A DNA stretch of 64,000 nucleotides, taken from contig JAQSEB010000041.1 of NCBI GenBank assembly GCA_030063045.1, positions 868,001-932,000 on the forward strand, written 5' to 3'. The stretch comes from Pratylenchus scribneri (lineage: Eukaryota > Nematoda > Chromadorea > Rhabditida > Pratylenchidae). The notes beneath the pieces were generated by a model. The model did no database searches. It was not told the DNA's origin and saw only the letters and a list, made by a program, of their open reading frames with translations. The position numbers and the translations under genes were made by a program. Positions 46,596-57,708 of the stretch are shown one piece after another (within the stretch, counting starts at the first letter, position 1; every line of letters starts with the position of its first letter).

Positions 46596-48079
46596 GGGGG
46601 ATAGGTTGGGGAAATATGCGCAAATTTGAAGGGCGGTAAAATGGGAATTGCTACAATTTGGCACATTTTAGGCTTAATTGGATGGAAAGGCTGCCAGCAG
46701 CAGGTAATTTTCGTGATTCACCCACCCTCAAGGCTCATCAAAAAGGGGAGGAAGAGGAAAATGATGGCGCAACCTTCCTCTTTTGTAATTCATCGCCAAC
46801 CGCCGTTGAATTCATTTCACATTTCTAGTTATTTTAGTTAGAGAATTTTTTGGAGAAAAAAAATAATTAAATTATTCTATATCCATTTTATTTATAGTAC
46901 ACTAACTCAACAAATAAATGATTCATTCAAAATGAATGTGTGAAATTTAAAATTAGTCTTTATTTTTATTTTTAATATAGTTGCAGCCTCTGGATTATAA
47001 TTATATATAAAGTATGGGCCAATTTTTGAATTCAAATCGATTGTGATCCAATTAGAATCTCTGGTCATGACCAACTGCTGAACTTTTTGGTGGAATGCGC
47101 AAAATTGAAACGGCGGCAAAATGGAAAGTGCTATAATTTGGGTGGGACATTTAGGGTTTATTAGGTTTTGAGGGCTGGGTAATTTTCGTGATTCACCCTC
47201 AAGGCTCATCACAAAAAGAGGAGGAAGAAAAGTAGGTAGAAAATGATGGCAATTGGCAACTTTTCTTTTTCGGTCTTTTGTAATTCATCGCCAATCACCA
47301 TTGAATTTACCATCTCACATTTCACGCAATCTTCCGACAAACCAATTTCAAATTCAAACTTTCAATTCACAATCTTTTCATTCCCAATTCCTCCATTTCC
47401 ATTGTTCTCATTTTCCGATTTCTTCGTCCATTCATTCGCTTTTTTTCAAAAACATTGCCCCAAAGAATACAAAATTGAAAACGAACGATGAGTGGTTTAT
47501 TTGCCAATAGTTGGATGATGAGGGTGAAATTTTTGTGTTTGTGGAGAGGAAAGAAATTTGAGAGAAAAGAGGGAAATACATAAATTGAAAAATGAATTTT
47601 TGGGAATTTGGAAGGGAAAACATTTGGTGTTCAAAATTTACCCAATAAAGAATTTGAAGGAATTTGAAAGAAAAGCAAATTTTGGTGTCCAAATTGTCTA
47701 TCAAAATTCGTATGGCATGGCCAAAATGTGAACGGAAGGAAAATTTGAAGTGGAAAATGGGAGAATAGGTAGGTAGACTCGATTTCAAGGAATTAGGAAT
47801 TTACTTCAACAATTTAAATTTACATACATACAAGTTAGGGAGGAAAAGAGTATTTTCCGTGTTCAAAATTTTAATAAAAATTTGGTAATAAATTTAGGTG
47901 AAGAGCATTATTTTTCGTGTTCAAATTCGTCAAAAAATTTGAACATGAATTCAAGGAATTTGCATTTTACTAGGGAAGAATATTATTTCGTGTTCAAAAA
48001 TTTAAATCACCCAAAATTGTATTGAAAAATTATGTAATAATTTGGCGTCGTGAAAAACATTTTTATTTCGTGTTCAAAT
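46596..48079. other. No gene found; duplicated segment
   Basis: Segments at about 46625-46810 and 47095-47295 (and weakly 43990-44110) are diverged direct copies. Shared blocks are AATTTTCGTGATTCACCC, TCAAGGCTCATCA and CTTTTGTAATTCATCGCCAA. The rest is AT-rich with no supported feature. Confidence 0.5.
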
Positions 48080-48735
48080 CCGTTGAAATGGTTCCGCGAC
48101 AATTCGTCACCACGATAATTCGTCACTGCGAAAATTCGTCTCCACGATTATTCGTCACGACAATTCGTCACCAATTTTTTTATTAAAAAATTAATTTAAA
48201 TCATTTTGAAGAAAATTTTAATACCAATCAACTTGTCACAATTAGCTAATAAGTACAAATCGATCATTATTTTCGGAAAAAATGAAAAAGTAACTAGTTA
48301 AGGCCATTTTAAATTTTATAGATAGGATAAAATTAGGGCTCGTAGAATAGAAAACTTAAATAAGTTTAATAATCACCGAGGTGCAATTAGTTAAATAAAA
48401 TTTTTAAGTTGCACTGCAATATTTACGACTTGTATTAAAGCTGCCAGGCAACCTGCCGCAATTTATCCCATGTTTAGATTTAGAACAATGAATCTCTTCC
48501 AACTCTATCGTATGGTACCATATTCCACTAAAATAAATCGAAAAACCCTAATAGGTCCAAAAGTTCGTTTAAATATTTTTTGGGCCATCTATTTGTATAT
48601 TTGATGAAGAAAATGATTTAAATTAATTTTTAATAAAAAAAATTGGTGACGAATTGTCGTGACGAATAATCGTGGAGACGAATTTTCGCAGTGACGAATT
48701 ATCGTGGTGACGAATTGTCGCGCCACCGTTGAAAT
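48080..48735. mobile_element. Long-TIR foldback element with 10-bp TSD
   Basis: Element 48090-48725 (636 bp), flanked by exact direct repeats CCGTTGAAAT at 48080-48089 and 48726-48735. The inverted arms are about 125 bp and nearly perfect. They are built from sub-repeats of ATTCGTCACCACGATA type. The interior (about 48220-48590) is unique and non-coding. Long TIRs with a 9-11 bp TSD fit a non-autonomous Mutator-like or foldback element. Confidence 0.85.
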
Positions 48736-49822
48736 TTAATTGAAAATTAGGTAATAATTTAGAGCATTGTTCTCGTGTTCAAAATCGTCTACAAAAATTT
48801 TATGGTATGGCCAAAATGAACAAAAAATTGTTTAATTGGAGTGGGAAATGAAGGAATAAATTGGTAAACGCGAATTCAAGGAATTTACTTTTACAATTTT
48901 TACATACAATTTTCGAGTGTGCGCGCAATGTGACGGTTCATTTAGTACTTTTTGAAATTGGAAAAGGGTAAATTGCTCAGAAAAATGAAGAAAATTTTGT
49001 AGTCAAATAGATTCGAATATATTCACAGACAGACAAAAAAAAAGTAAAATTAGTTGGAATGGAAATTCGTTGGGTAAACAAAACAGAAAAAATTTGGTTC
49101 AAAGCCAACAAAACAAAAAATTAATTAATTTGAGTTAATTTTTCGAAAATATATATAGGAAAAAGATGAGAATGAGAAAAGGGGAGGACGACCCGTCTCC
49201 AAGATAGGTGTGACTCAAAATATTCTCAATTAAAATTAAATTAATATTCCCAAAATTTTGGTGATTTGGTTAGGAATAGATGAATTTAGTTAGGGAGCGG
49301 ATTTTTAAGTTTTGACCAATTTTTTGTATCAAATTTGATTAGAAAAGCATAAAAAAATATTGTTTTTGAGTATTTATTTCATATTTTTGGTTTAATTTTT
49401 GACCTTTTTCTTTACTTATTTTGACACTTTTCTATAAAAATTGCATTAAAAAATGGAATAAAAACCAAAAAACCTCGATTTTGGGGTACCCAAAACTTAT
49501 TTTTAACACTTTTTTTTCGATGAAAATTTCATTATAAAATGGAATAAAAAAACCAAAAATCACCTCTCAATTTTGGCAAAGTTCACACAAAAAATCTAAA
49601 TGGGTATTTTTTCGACACCTAAAAATCCGCTTCCCAATAATTCTCAAATCATGAATTAATATCTCAATAAAAATTCATAAATTAATATTCCAAAAAATTT
49701 GGTGGTGGCATTGTTAGGAAATAAGAACATGAGTTGAGTAGGAGAAAAAAGGAATTAGAGGAATCGAGCATTTAATTATTTATTTGTGGGTATTTATTCA
49801 TCTTCTTCTTCTCTTCCTTTGT
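48736..49822. other. Intergenic, nothing specific seen
   Basis: AT-rich. Two stretches (about 49300-49450 and 49480-49620) share phrases such as AAAAACCAAAAATCACCT and GGAGCGGATTTTTAAGTTTT with 150-480, 13.2-13.5, 30.5-30.7 and 34.2-34.7 kb, so another diffuse dispersed repeat is likely. Confidence 0.4.
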
Positions 49823-52288
49823 TCAATTAGCAAAACGTACACTTCTAGGTGGTGGTACTGCCATTGAGGAGTAATTATTATTGGCCATCGCCGACGACGA
49901 GGATGTCTCCAACAATGCCGCCGACGATCCCAACATTGTTTGAGGCATTGTTTGACGAGGTGGTGGTGGAGGTGGAAAAAATGTGGATGATGCGGTGGAT
50001 GTGGATGGTTGCTGATTTTGTTCATCTTCATCATCATTTTCCAATTCATTCAATCCATTTTTGGGCATCATTTCTTCATCTTCCTCCTCATCGCGGATCA
50101 CAAATTCGGGCAGGGAATAATAGGAAGCGGAACGGGGAATTGGCACCAATTTGCCGGAGGCACCACCATTCCGTCCTGCTCCGCCATTTTGTTGGCAAGG
50201 ATTTGGCCAAAATGAGGGAATTGGTGGCGGTGGCACATCCTCGCCGAGCACATCCCGAATTGCTGCTTCCTGTGAATATGAAAATTTAGAAAAAAATAAT
50301 AATTCACTTTTAAAATAACAAAGAATTTTTTAATAAGAAATAAAATTCTAATGAATGACTAGAAAATTTAATTCTTTATGATTTTCAATTAGAAAAGACT
50401 AAAAGCAGTAATTATTAGAGCGGATTTTTATGTGTCCTAAAAATCGCAAAAAAGGTTTAAGGAACGTCAAAAATATAAAATAACTAAAAAACATAATTTC
50501 AAATTTGATAAAAAAATTCTAAAAATCTGCTTGCTAATAATAATAAATGATTTTTCAATAAATAAAAAATAAATTAATTATAAGAAAAAGAATAAATACA
50601 GTAAAAAAACTTAAAAACACCTTCTTACTCGTGGGTTCGATCCCTCTACCTTTGCGCAAAGTGTGTGCTCTAACTCTAACCAACTGAACTATCGTCCTAT
50701 TTTCTTTATTTTTTTTTTAACTTTTATACTTTTTTTTTCTATTTATCGGAAAATTTGAAGGAAGATTTAAGCGATTATCAACACCACACCCCTTCCCAGT
50801 TCCCACCACCCACACCTTTTTGCTGATCAAATCCACGTTTGTTTCGGTGGCAATTGCCTCCAACAGCTTGTTCACATATCTTTGCTTGACTTTGTATTGG
50901 CCCAAAATTTTCATCCTCTGCTCCAGTGTGAATGTCCTCACGGCGGATATACTTTGACTGTAGCTTTCCCAAATTTGGTCCACCCTTCGGGAGCCATATT
51001 CTCGAAGGCGTCCAATCTTTTATAATTGGGGAATATTATTTTTAATATATATTTGGCCATTTTTAAAAGGAAGTAACCCAGCAGTTTGACGCCGTTTAAA
51101 ATAACTCATCAAGGAATGAACCAATTTTAACGATTTTGTTATCAAATTAAAGAGCAGACTTTTGGCTATCAAAATGAAATTAATTTTATTTAAATTGGTT
51201 CAGAAATGAAGAAGTTATGTCCAAAAATCTTTTAAAATGACCTTTATAATGAATTAACAAAATTGTAAGTGGATTTTGGACATAATTCCATCAATTTTGA
51301 ACCAATTTAAATAAAATTAATATCATTGGATAGCCAAATTCTGCTCTTTAATTTGATAACAAAAATTGGTTCCAATCGTTGACGAATTACCGTATTTTTC
51401 CTAATAGTGACCCCGGGGCTACTATTTTTCAGAGACCTTAAAAAGGGGGATTTTATTGGAGAGGGGCGGGCTTCTACTAGATAGGGGGCCTTTATTTTTC
51501 ACAGACCCCAAAGGTGAGCATTTTTTTTTGATTTTTTTGGGACAAAAAATACTGGTATTACTTACGACTTTTGCGGACGAAACGGTTTGATGCCGTTGGC
51601 AGTAAAGTTTATGAGGCCTTCTTTATACCATTTTATTGGGAATAAAATTAGCTACAAAATGACATCAAATTCATTGTTCAATATTGGGTATTCACCGAGT
51701 TATTATGGCCAAAAAAAAATAGCCAGAAAGCAGAAATACAATTTTAATAAACCAATGGTTTTTTGGCCATAACTCTGGCCAATGAATTTTATCTCATTTT
51801 GTAGCTAATTTTATGGGCCAATAAAATGGTATAAAGAATGCCACATCAACTTTACCGCCATCGACACCAAACCGTTTCGTCCGCAAAAGGTGGGGCTAGC
51901 CAAAATGCTTGTTTCGGCTTATTTTGACCTAAAAATTGGTTAATTTTGAAATAAATTTTTCGATAGGGGGGGGTCATTATTGGGTGTAGGGGGCTTCTAC
52001 TAGAGAGGGAGGCTAATAATGGGAAAAATACGACGGTATTATAAATGGAACTCACTTGATGTGAATAATTGTCCAAATGTTGTTGAACATTGTCCTTTTT
52101 GGCCTGCTTATAGTCCCGGAAACGGTCGGCCGATTCCGCATAGGATTGGCGTAACACTTCCATTTGATTGTGGTAATTTTCACGAATTTGGCTCATTCTC
52201 CGACTGTAGCCTTCGTGCAGGGATTCCATCTGCTTTTGCCGATATTTTTCCATTGCCACCAACATTGCGCGCACACGGCTCAGTCGTT
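49823..52288 (-). CDS. Coiled-coil protein with acidic/proline-rich tail
   Basis: Three exons: 52056-52288, 50816-51016 and 49823-50269, phases 0 and 0 between them. The first exon begins with two bases of a split codon after a good acceptor (TTGTGTTCAG). Either an upstream exon exists, or the acceptor receives a spliced leader and translation starts at the in-frame ATG at 52265 (285 aa). No upstream exon was found before the neighbouring gene at 53529. Residues about 1-135 are strongly helical and charged, with heptad-like spacing (RVRAMLVAMEKYRQKQMESL; YAESADRFRDYKQAKKDNVQ). The last exon is acidic (EEEDEEMM), Asn/Gln/Ser-rich and has PPPPPP runs. I do not recognise the family. A structural or adaptor role is inference. 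Intron 1 is nearly all nested repeats. Confidence 0.8.
50639..50700 (-). other. tRNA-like fragment (pseudogene or SINE promoter)
   Basis: On the minus strand an A-box-like TAGTTCAGTTGGTTAGAG and a B-box-like GGATCGAACCC occur about 30 bases apart, with TTTGCGC between, resembling an alanine TGC anticodon loop. Acceptor-stem and anticodon-stem pairing do not work out, and TTAGAG appears duplicated, so a functional tRNA is not supported. Confidence 0.4.
51388..52038. mobile_element. Family C element nested in family A
   Basis: Ends TACCGTATTTTTCCTAATAG and, inverted, TACCGTCGTATTTTTCCCAT. A TA or TTA direct duplication flanks it. Both sides contain CTTCTACTAGA / GGGGC blocks seen in other family C copies. 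It carries a further foldback at 51568-51890. Confidence 0.7.
51568..51890. mobile_element. Foldback element nested in family C
   Basis: Arms CTTTTGCGGACGAAACGGTT and the inverse AACCGTTTCGTCCGCAAAAG, continuing through GTAAAGTT and ATTTTATTGG...AATTAGCTACAAAATGA. The palindrome covers nearly the whole 323 bp. No coding capacity. Confidence 0.75.
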
Positions 52289-52399
52289 CTGAACACAAAA
52301 TTAAATTATAATAATAAAAAAAGGGAATTTAAATTTTATTAAATTAGGATTAGGATTAGGCTTTTAGGTTTCCATTCTGGTATTAAAGTTTAAGAGTAA

Positions 52400-52812
52400 A
52401 ATTTTCCAAAATTTTTTTTTAAATTTTTTTAACTAATAAGGGGGTATAGGTTTATGTGATGACTAGGGTTCATAAAAAAATTTTCCAAAATTTTTTTTAA
52501 AATTTTTTTTAACTAATAAGGGGGGATAGGTTTATGTGATGACTAGGGTTCATAAAAAATTTTCCAAAATTTTTTTTTAAAATTTTTTTTAACTAATAAG
52601 GGGGGATAGGTTTATGTGATGACTAGGGTTCATAAAAAAATTTTCCAAAATTTTTTTTAAAATTTTTTTTAACTAATAAGGGGGGATAGGTTTATGTGAT
52701 GACTAGGGTTCATAAAAAAATTTTCCAAAATTTTTTTTAAAATTTTTTTTAACTAATAAGGGGGGATAGGTTTATGTGATGACTAGGGTTCATAAAAAAA
52801 TTTTCCAAATTT
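52400..52812. repeat. ~80-bp tandem array, about five units
   Basis: Unit includes GGTTTATGTGATGACTAGGG, TTCATAAAAAAATTTTCC and AACTAATAAG. Units are nearly identical, differing mainly in A/T run lengths and GGGGTA/GGGGGA. Confidence 0.88.
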
Positions 52813-52839
52813 TCAAAAATTTTTGACCTAATTAGGTCA

Positions 52840-53410
52840 TGGTTTCGAATCCGTTCAGAGAGGTAAAATATTTCTGGGCTTGGTTTTTTATGCATTTGAT
52901 TAAGGCTGGCTAGGGCCTTATATTTTTCTAAAACAATTTTTTTGAAAATTTTCGACTCAATTGGGAGGAAACACTTCCTACATTCAATCTCGACTCTCGA
53001 CGAGTTCGAACAACGATTGGGGAATTTTTATCGTCAATTTTATTCATTTTAGAGAACATTCCTGACGAAATACAGTAATTCGAACAAACAAATTTTGAAA
53101 ATGTTCTTTTTTGCGAAATTTAGGGGTCTCGGGTTCGAACCCGCTCCGAGGAAGGTATTTTTTCGCTCTTGGTAGCTACTTTAGACACACTACAGTATAT
53201 TTCTAGTCGAAATACAGTAATTCGAACAAAAAAATTTTGAAAATTTTCTGCTCATAGGGGGGACCCTTCATTTTTGTGAAATTTAGGGGTCTCGGGTTCG
53301 AACCCGCTCCGAGGAAGGTATTTTTATTCGGCTTTATTATCACTTTTATAAGTTCTACAGTACATTTCTAGTCGAAATACAGTAATTCGAACAAGAAAAA
53401 CTTTACAATA
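52840..53410. repeat. Repeats with tRNA B-box-like GGGTTCGAACCC
   Basis: Two direct copies about 160 bp apart (near 53118-53155 and 53282-53320) contain TCTCGGGTTCGAACCCGCTC. Each is followed by CGAGGAAGGTATTTTT, with CGAAATACAGTAATTCGAAC between. A weaker form (TTTCGAATCCGTTCAG) lies at about 52848. This may derive from a tRNA-type SINE tail or be coincidental. No full tRNA is present. Confidence 0.4.
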
Positions 53411-53528
53411 AGAATGCTAGTCTAGCCCACACTTTATTAAAAATTTATTAGGTATATTTCTAAATAGAATGGAATGAAAGACAAAATAAAAAATGAAATA
53501 AAATAAATAAATAAATTGGGGTGGGGGA

Positions 53529-55099
53529 TTATTTGGATTTATTATTATTGGAATGGGAAATTGTTGAGATCGCAGTGTGCGAAGAATGTTCCTCCTCCTC
53601 CTCCTTTTCCTCTATTGTTTTGTGTGTTTTTGTGGATTGTTGCGTTGATTTTGTGGCCCTATTTGATGGTCCTCTTCCTTTCTGACCTGTCCTCCTGATC
53701 CATCGGAGCACAATCCAACGAACAAAAATCCAAACAATGTTCAGCAAAAATGAGGCGGCACAAAATGCGGCTGCAGCTATCAATGAGCCGTAGGAGAGGG
53801 CGAAGGGCTTTAGGGCGTACCAATTGGAGAAATCCAGCCGAAAATAGAGGGCGTCCCGTTTGGTCCATGTCCTATCCACACATTCGTATCTGTGTGAATT
53901 TGATGGGGTGTTATTTATTGGTAATTAAAATGTTACGTAATGAATTTTAATTAAAAAAAACAATTAATTTTAATCAAAAAAAACCATAAGATTAATGAAT
54001 TTTAGTTAAAAAAGCCGAAAATCTTTAGATTAATAGATTATTGATTTTTGTTCAAAAAAGTAAAAAATTAATGAATTTTAGTAAAAAAAAGCTAAAACCT
54101 AAAGTTAATGAATTTTAGCTAGAAAACCTTAGTCAAAAATCAAAAAAAAAAATCACCTTAAGTTTTATGAATTTTAGTCAAAAATGTCATAAAATTTAAG
54201 TTAATGAATTTCAAATACCTTTCCACCAATGCTCGCCGAACATTCAAAATTGTCAAACTTCCATTGCGCTCAATTCGATATGCACCGTTCCTCGTCCAAT
54301 TGGCAATAATTAACCTTAAAATACCAATTCATTAAAAAATTTTGTAATAAATAAAGGAAATTATTTAATCTGCCGAATAAATTAACTGAAATTGTCTAAT
54401 ATGAAAATAAAAAGACTAAAATAATTCTAATGGTTTAACGAGTCTGTCCCACACATTCACAAAACCAAATATACCCAATTGATTGGATAGAGCTGGTCAA
54501 AATTCGCTTTGAATGGTATATAATTTGGTTATGGTTTGGACAAAATTAAAGGGTTTGAAACAGTTTAAACCAAATTTTGGTCTTTGGTTTAATACTAATT
54601 AAAGAATTTGGTCGAAATTAAATGGTTTTTAACTGTTTAAGCCATTTTTGATTTTATGGTTCTTAGAATTTGGTTAAACTTTAACCAAAACATAACCAAA
54701 TGATGCGGCTTGACAAGATCCATTTCCGTGGTACGTGAATAAACTTTTGAACTCATATTAAATTTATTCGTCAAATTAAATTTCTCAAAAATGTAAAAAA
54801 AATAAAAACCCGGTGTTTCCATCGACACTGCCAATCAACTTTCCCCTTCTGCCAGCCTCTCTGTACCACCATTGTATTTGTTCATCATCTTTTGCATATT
54901 TTGCCCATTTGCATGGAAGCAGTGCATCCCGGGTCAACCTTTGCCTCACAATTTTTGTTGGATCTGTTATTGGTGGATGAAGTTGCTTTGCATGGGGCGA
55001 TTGATGATGAATTTGGTCGAACATCATTAGCAAAATGTAGAATGTGGCATAAAGCGAATTTGTTGATGATGATGCCATCAATTCGTAGAAACTATTCAT
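53529..55099 (-). CDS. Small Ig-domain single-pass transmembrane protein
   Basis: Three exons, 248 aa: 54810-55099, 54219-54314 and 53529-53889, phases 2 and 2. A hydrophobic N-terminal segment (LYATFYILLMMF) suggests a signal peptide or anchor. One Ig fold follows: first Cys in ALLPCKW, Trp in IQWWYRE, the NGSLTILNV strand and the second Cys in ERYECVD, assembled across all three exons. One membrane segment (about residues 160-185, SLIAAAAFCAASFLLNIVWI) is followed by a basic stop-transfer region, then a Lys/Glu/Ser/Thr-rich cytoplasmic tail. Probably a cell-surface adhesion or signalling protein; the specific family is not recognised. Exon 1 and the start of exon 2 are also present as a copy at 60.6-61.4 kb. 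Confidence 0.85.
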
Positions 55100-56232
55100 T
55101 TGGCTGGGTGATTGGCTAACATTTTATTAATTAATTCTTTTATTTTAATTTTGAAAGATTGTATATATTAAAGAAATTTCAATCTTTATAGTTTTGTATA
55201 AAATCTCAAGGTTTTTCAACATAGGAAAATTTAGGTTTTTTTCCATTAAAAATGCATTTTTCGTGTAATTATAAAGAAGTTTTAAAACTAATTAGAATAC
55301 TTATTTGATTTTGCGAAACAGAAACCTAAAGATTTCGTTGAAAATGAAAAGGTTCTGTGGAACAAAACTTCGGGGTTTGCAAAATTAACACTTAAGGTTG
55401 TATGTAACTAAAGATATGGATTTTGTGGAATTGACATTTAAGGTTTTTTTGGAACCAAAACTTAAAGGTTTTTAATTGAAGTTATTGATTTAAATTGATG
55501 AATTCTTGTAATTTAAATTAAAATATAGTACATAGGTAATTCGGGTTTTGCGGAATTGACATTTAAGGTTTTTTTGGAACCAAAAGGTTTTTTCAATTTT
55601 CGTTCTATTTATTGATTAAAATTGTCTCATTCTCCTTATTTTTAATTCGTAATAAAATATTTGCGATATACAAAATTGTACAAAACAATGCCCAGAGATC
55701 AGACAATGTGAAAAGTATAAACAAAATATTTATCAAAAAAAAATAACGTAAAATAGAAAAGGATGGTATTTAATTTGGCAAATAAATTATTGAAAATGGC
55801 AAATAGAGTATTTAATTTGGCAAATAGGATTTTATGTCGTAAAAGTATTGAAAATGGCAAATAAATTATTGAAAATGGCAAAAAGAGTATTTAATTTGGC
55901 AAATAGAAATACAATTATTATCGCTCACTATAATCGGTTCAAACCGGTTTCAATACTTACCCAAACTGGTTTAAAATATTTTTTATGATAAAAACCACTT
56001 ATTTTCTACCTGAATAATAATTATAATAAAGAAGGCGTCTATAAAAACAATTGGAAAATTCAAATATTTATCGACTTCATGCAATATAAAATAATAATAA
56101 GCTCCTGATCAAAATGTTATACCAGTGAAATAAAAAAGACTGAATTAATAATGGATAATTGAGCAATATAATAATGAATAGAAAGTCAAAAATTGAGTAT
56201 TATAATGTCGAATAAAATAGATTGAAAAATTG

Positions 56233-56529
56233 TTAATTATGCATCAATGCCGTTCCTCCATGCACCTTCTTTGGACGGCCACGTTTGCGTTTCTTCTCGA
56301 TCAATTCAGCCGTCACTTCGGGTGGATATTCTGCCAATCCATCGGAGCACATCCACATCACTGCATGCTCACAGGCCTTTTTTCTGGCTCCTTCATAGCA
56401 ATTGCACTTGTAGCAATCTTAGTTTGTAAAATGGCCAATTTTTAAAATAAATTTTTAACCAGATTACCTTGCCAAAATTCGCATGGTTCAACAATGTGGA
56501 ATTTTGTCCTGAGTGCCGTTGTCCAAATT
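56233..56529 (-). pseudogene. MULE transposase C-terminal remnant (SWIM zinc finger)
   Basis: Two exons, 56468-56529 and 56233-56417, phase 1 between them. The product includes EFWQDCYKCNCYEGARKKAC then EHAV, a CxC...CxH SWIM-type zinc-binding motif usual near the C-terminus of Mutator-like transposases. A basic AT-hook-like KKRKRGRPKK and a stop follow. The DDE catalytic core is missing, so the element is non-autonomous. I could not connect it in phase to the upstream coiled-coil exons. Confidence 0.75.
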
Positions 56530-56999
56530 CTATAAATGTTTTTAATTTATTAATTTTATATTAACCGTGGTTTTTAGTCAATTTGGGATTAAAATATTTT
56601 TGAATGGTAAGTTAGCTGGCTGTATCAATTTATATAGGGCCTGCCGACAATTCCGCATCAACAATTCCTCAACCGACAATTCGGCACTGTTTTTGGCATT
56701 TTTTCCTAGTCCTAACACTAGATCCCATGCTGGCCTAGCCTAGCCCCAGCCTAATTAAGCCGGTTTAAAAACAAATAACTGGTTGCGGAATTGTCGACAT
56801 ACGAATAAATTTGTTTATAATCAAAATTTGGCAAAACACTCATAAAAATGCAATTATTTCATTTTGTAAAAAGGCAATTTCTAGGCCAATAAAATTGCTA
56901 TATAGATTGATATATAATCCAGATCGATTTCGATTTTAGATCAGACTTGGTCCCAATTATCGAAAAATCCAATGTTTAATTAATAAATTAATTTTGAAC

Positions 57000-57362
57000 C
57001 TTTGATTGCTTTTGATGATCCAATTGAACACTCATTATTGTTTCGGCAGTGAATTCACCATTTTCCACCATTTTCACTATTGGCAAACCATCAAATGTGC
57101 CACTTTGCTATAAAAAATTAAAACCAATTAGTGAAAATTGCCAAACCGAATTTTCCATCACCGTCATTTGGTATTGTTGCCTTTCTAAATCTTCTCTTTT
57201 ATTTTTTGCTTTCAATTTAGCATTTTCTTTTCGCAATTCCGCCATTTCCTCTTTCAATTTTGAATTTTCCTTGCGCACTTCTGCCATTTCCTTCTGCAAT
57301 CTGGTATAATTCTGCTGCAATTTTCCATATTTGTTGCTCATTTCCAAGTAATTTTTCTTCAT
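57000..57362 (-). CDS. Coiled-coil ORF carried inside the MULE
   Basis: Two exons, 57147-57362 (ATG start, 72 codons) and 57000-57107 (36 codons), joined across a possible 39-bp intron in phase 0. It reads as a near-perfect coiled coil with repeats of EMAELRKENAKLK type, followed by a short acidic/hydrophobic segment. The end at 57000 is a possible donor (GTTCAA) with no in-phase continuation found. It could be transposon-encoded or captured host sequence. Function unknown. Confidence 0.5.
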
Positions 57363-57708
57363 AATAGTTTGATGATCTGATGGTTTTATCAATTAATTAT
57401 CTGCATGAGAATAGAGAAAGCAAAATTAAAATAAAAAAGAATTTTATTATTTTAACCATAAAAAATATTTTAAACCAGTTTGGGTAAGTATTGAAACCGG
57501 TTTGAACCGATTATAGTGAGCGATAATAATTGTATTTCTATTTGCCAAATTAAATACTCTTTTTGCCATTTTCAATAATTTATTTGCCATTTTCAATACT
57601 TTTACGACATAAAATCCTATTTGCCAAATTAAATACTCTATTTGCCATTTTCAATAATTTATTTGCCAAATTAAATATTTCCCAAATAGAAAATGATGAT
57701 TGATCTTC

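Larger units (their letters stand above)
51083..52048. repeat. Family A foldback repeat split by a family C element
   Basis: Family A runs 51083-51389, stops at GACGAATTA, and resumes after 52038 with TTATAAATGG. Joined, this matches the ends of the 29.7 and 38.7 kb copies (TTATTATAAATGGC). The intervening element is family C. The whole occupies nearly all of the 51017-52055 intron. Confidence 0.75.
55751..57693. mobile_element. Mutator-like element (MULE) with 227-bp TIRs and 10-bp TSD
   Basis: Element 55761-57683 (1923 bp). Inverted ends 55761-55987 and 57457-57683 are virtually identical apart from the first few bases. Exact direct repeat AAATAGAAAA at 55751-55760 and 57684-57693. The paralogous locus at about 62353 has one uninterrupted AAATAGAAAATGATG, confirming the empty site. 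The TIRs carry sub-repeats (TATTTAATTTGGCAAATA). The interior has a MULE-type transposase 3' remnant and a separate coiled-coil ORF. It inserted about 16 bp downstream of the mrps-18 copy 1 stop codon. Confidence 0.93.

Noticed and set aside
50639..50700. Functional alanine tRNA
   Set aside because: Anticodon and acceptor stems do not pair, and the D-region is duplicated. Kept only as a tRNA-like fragment.
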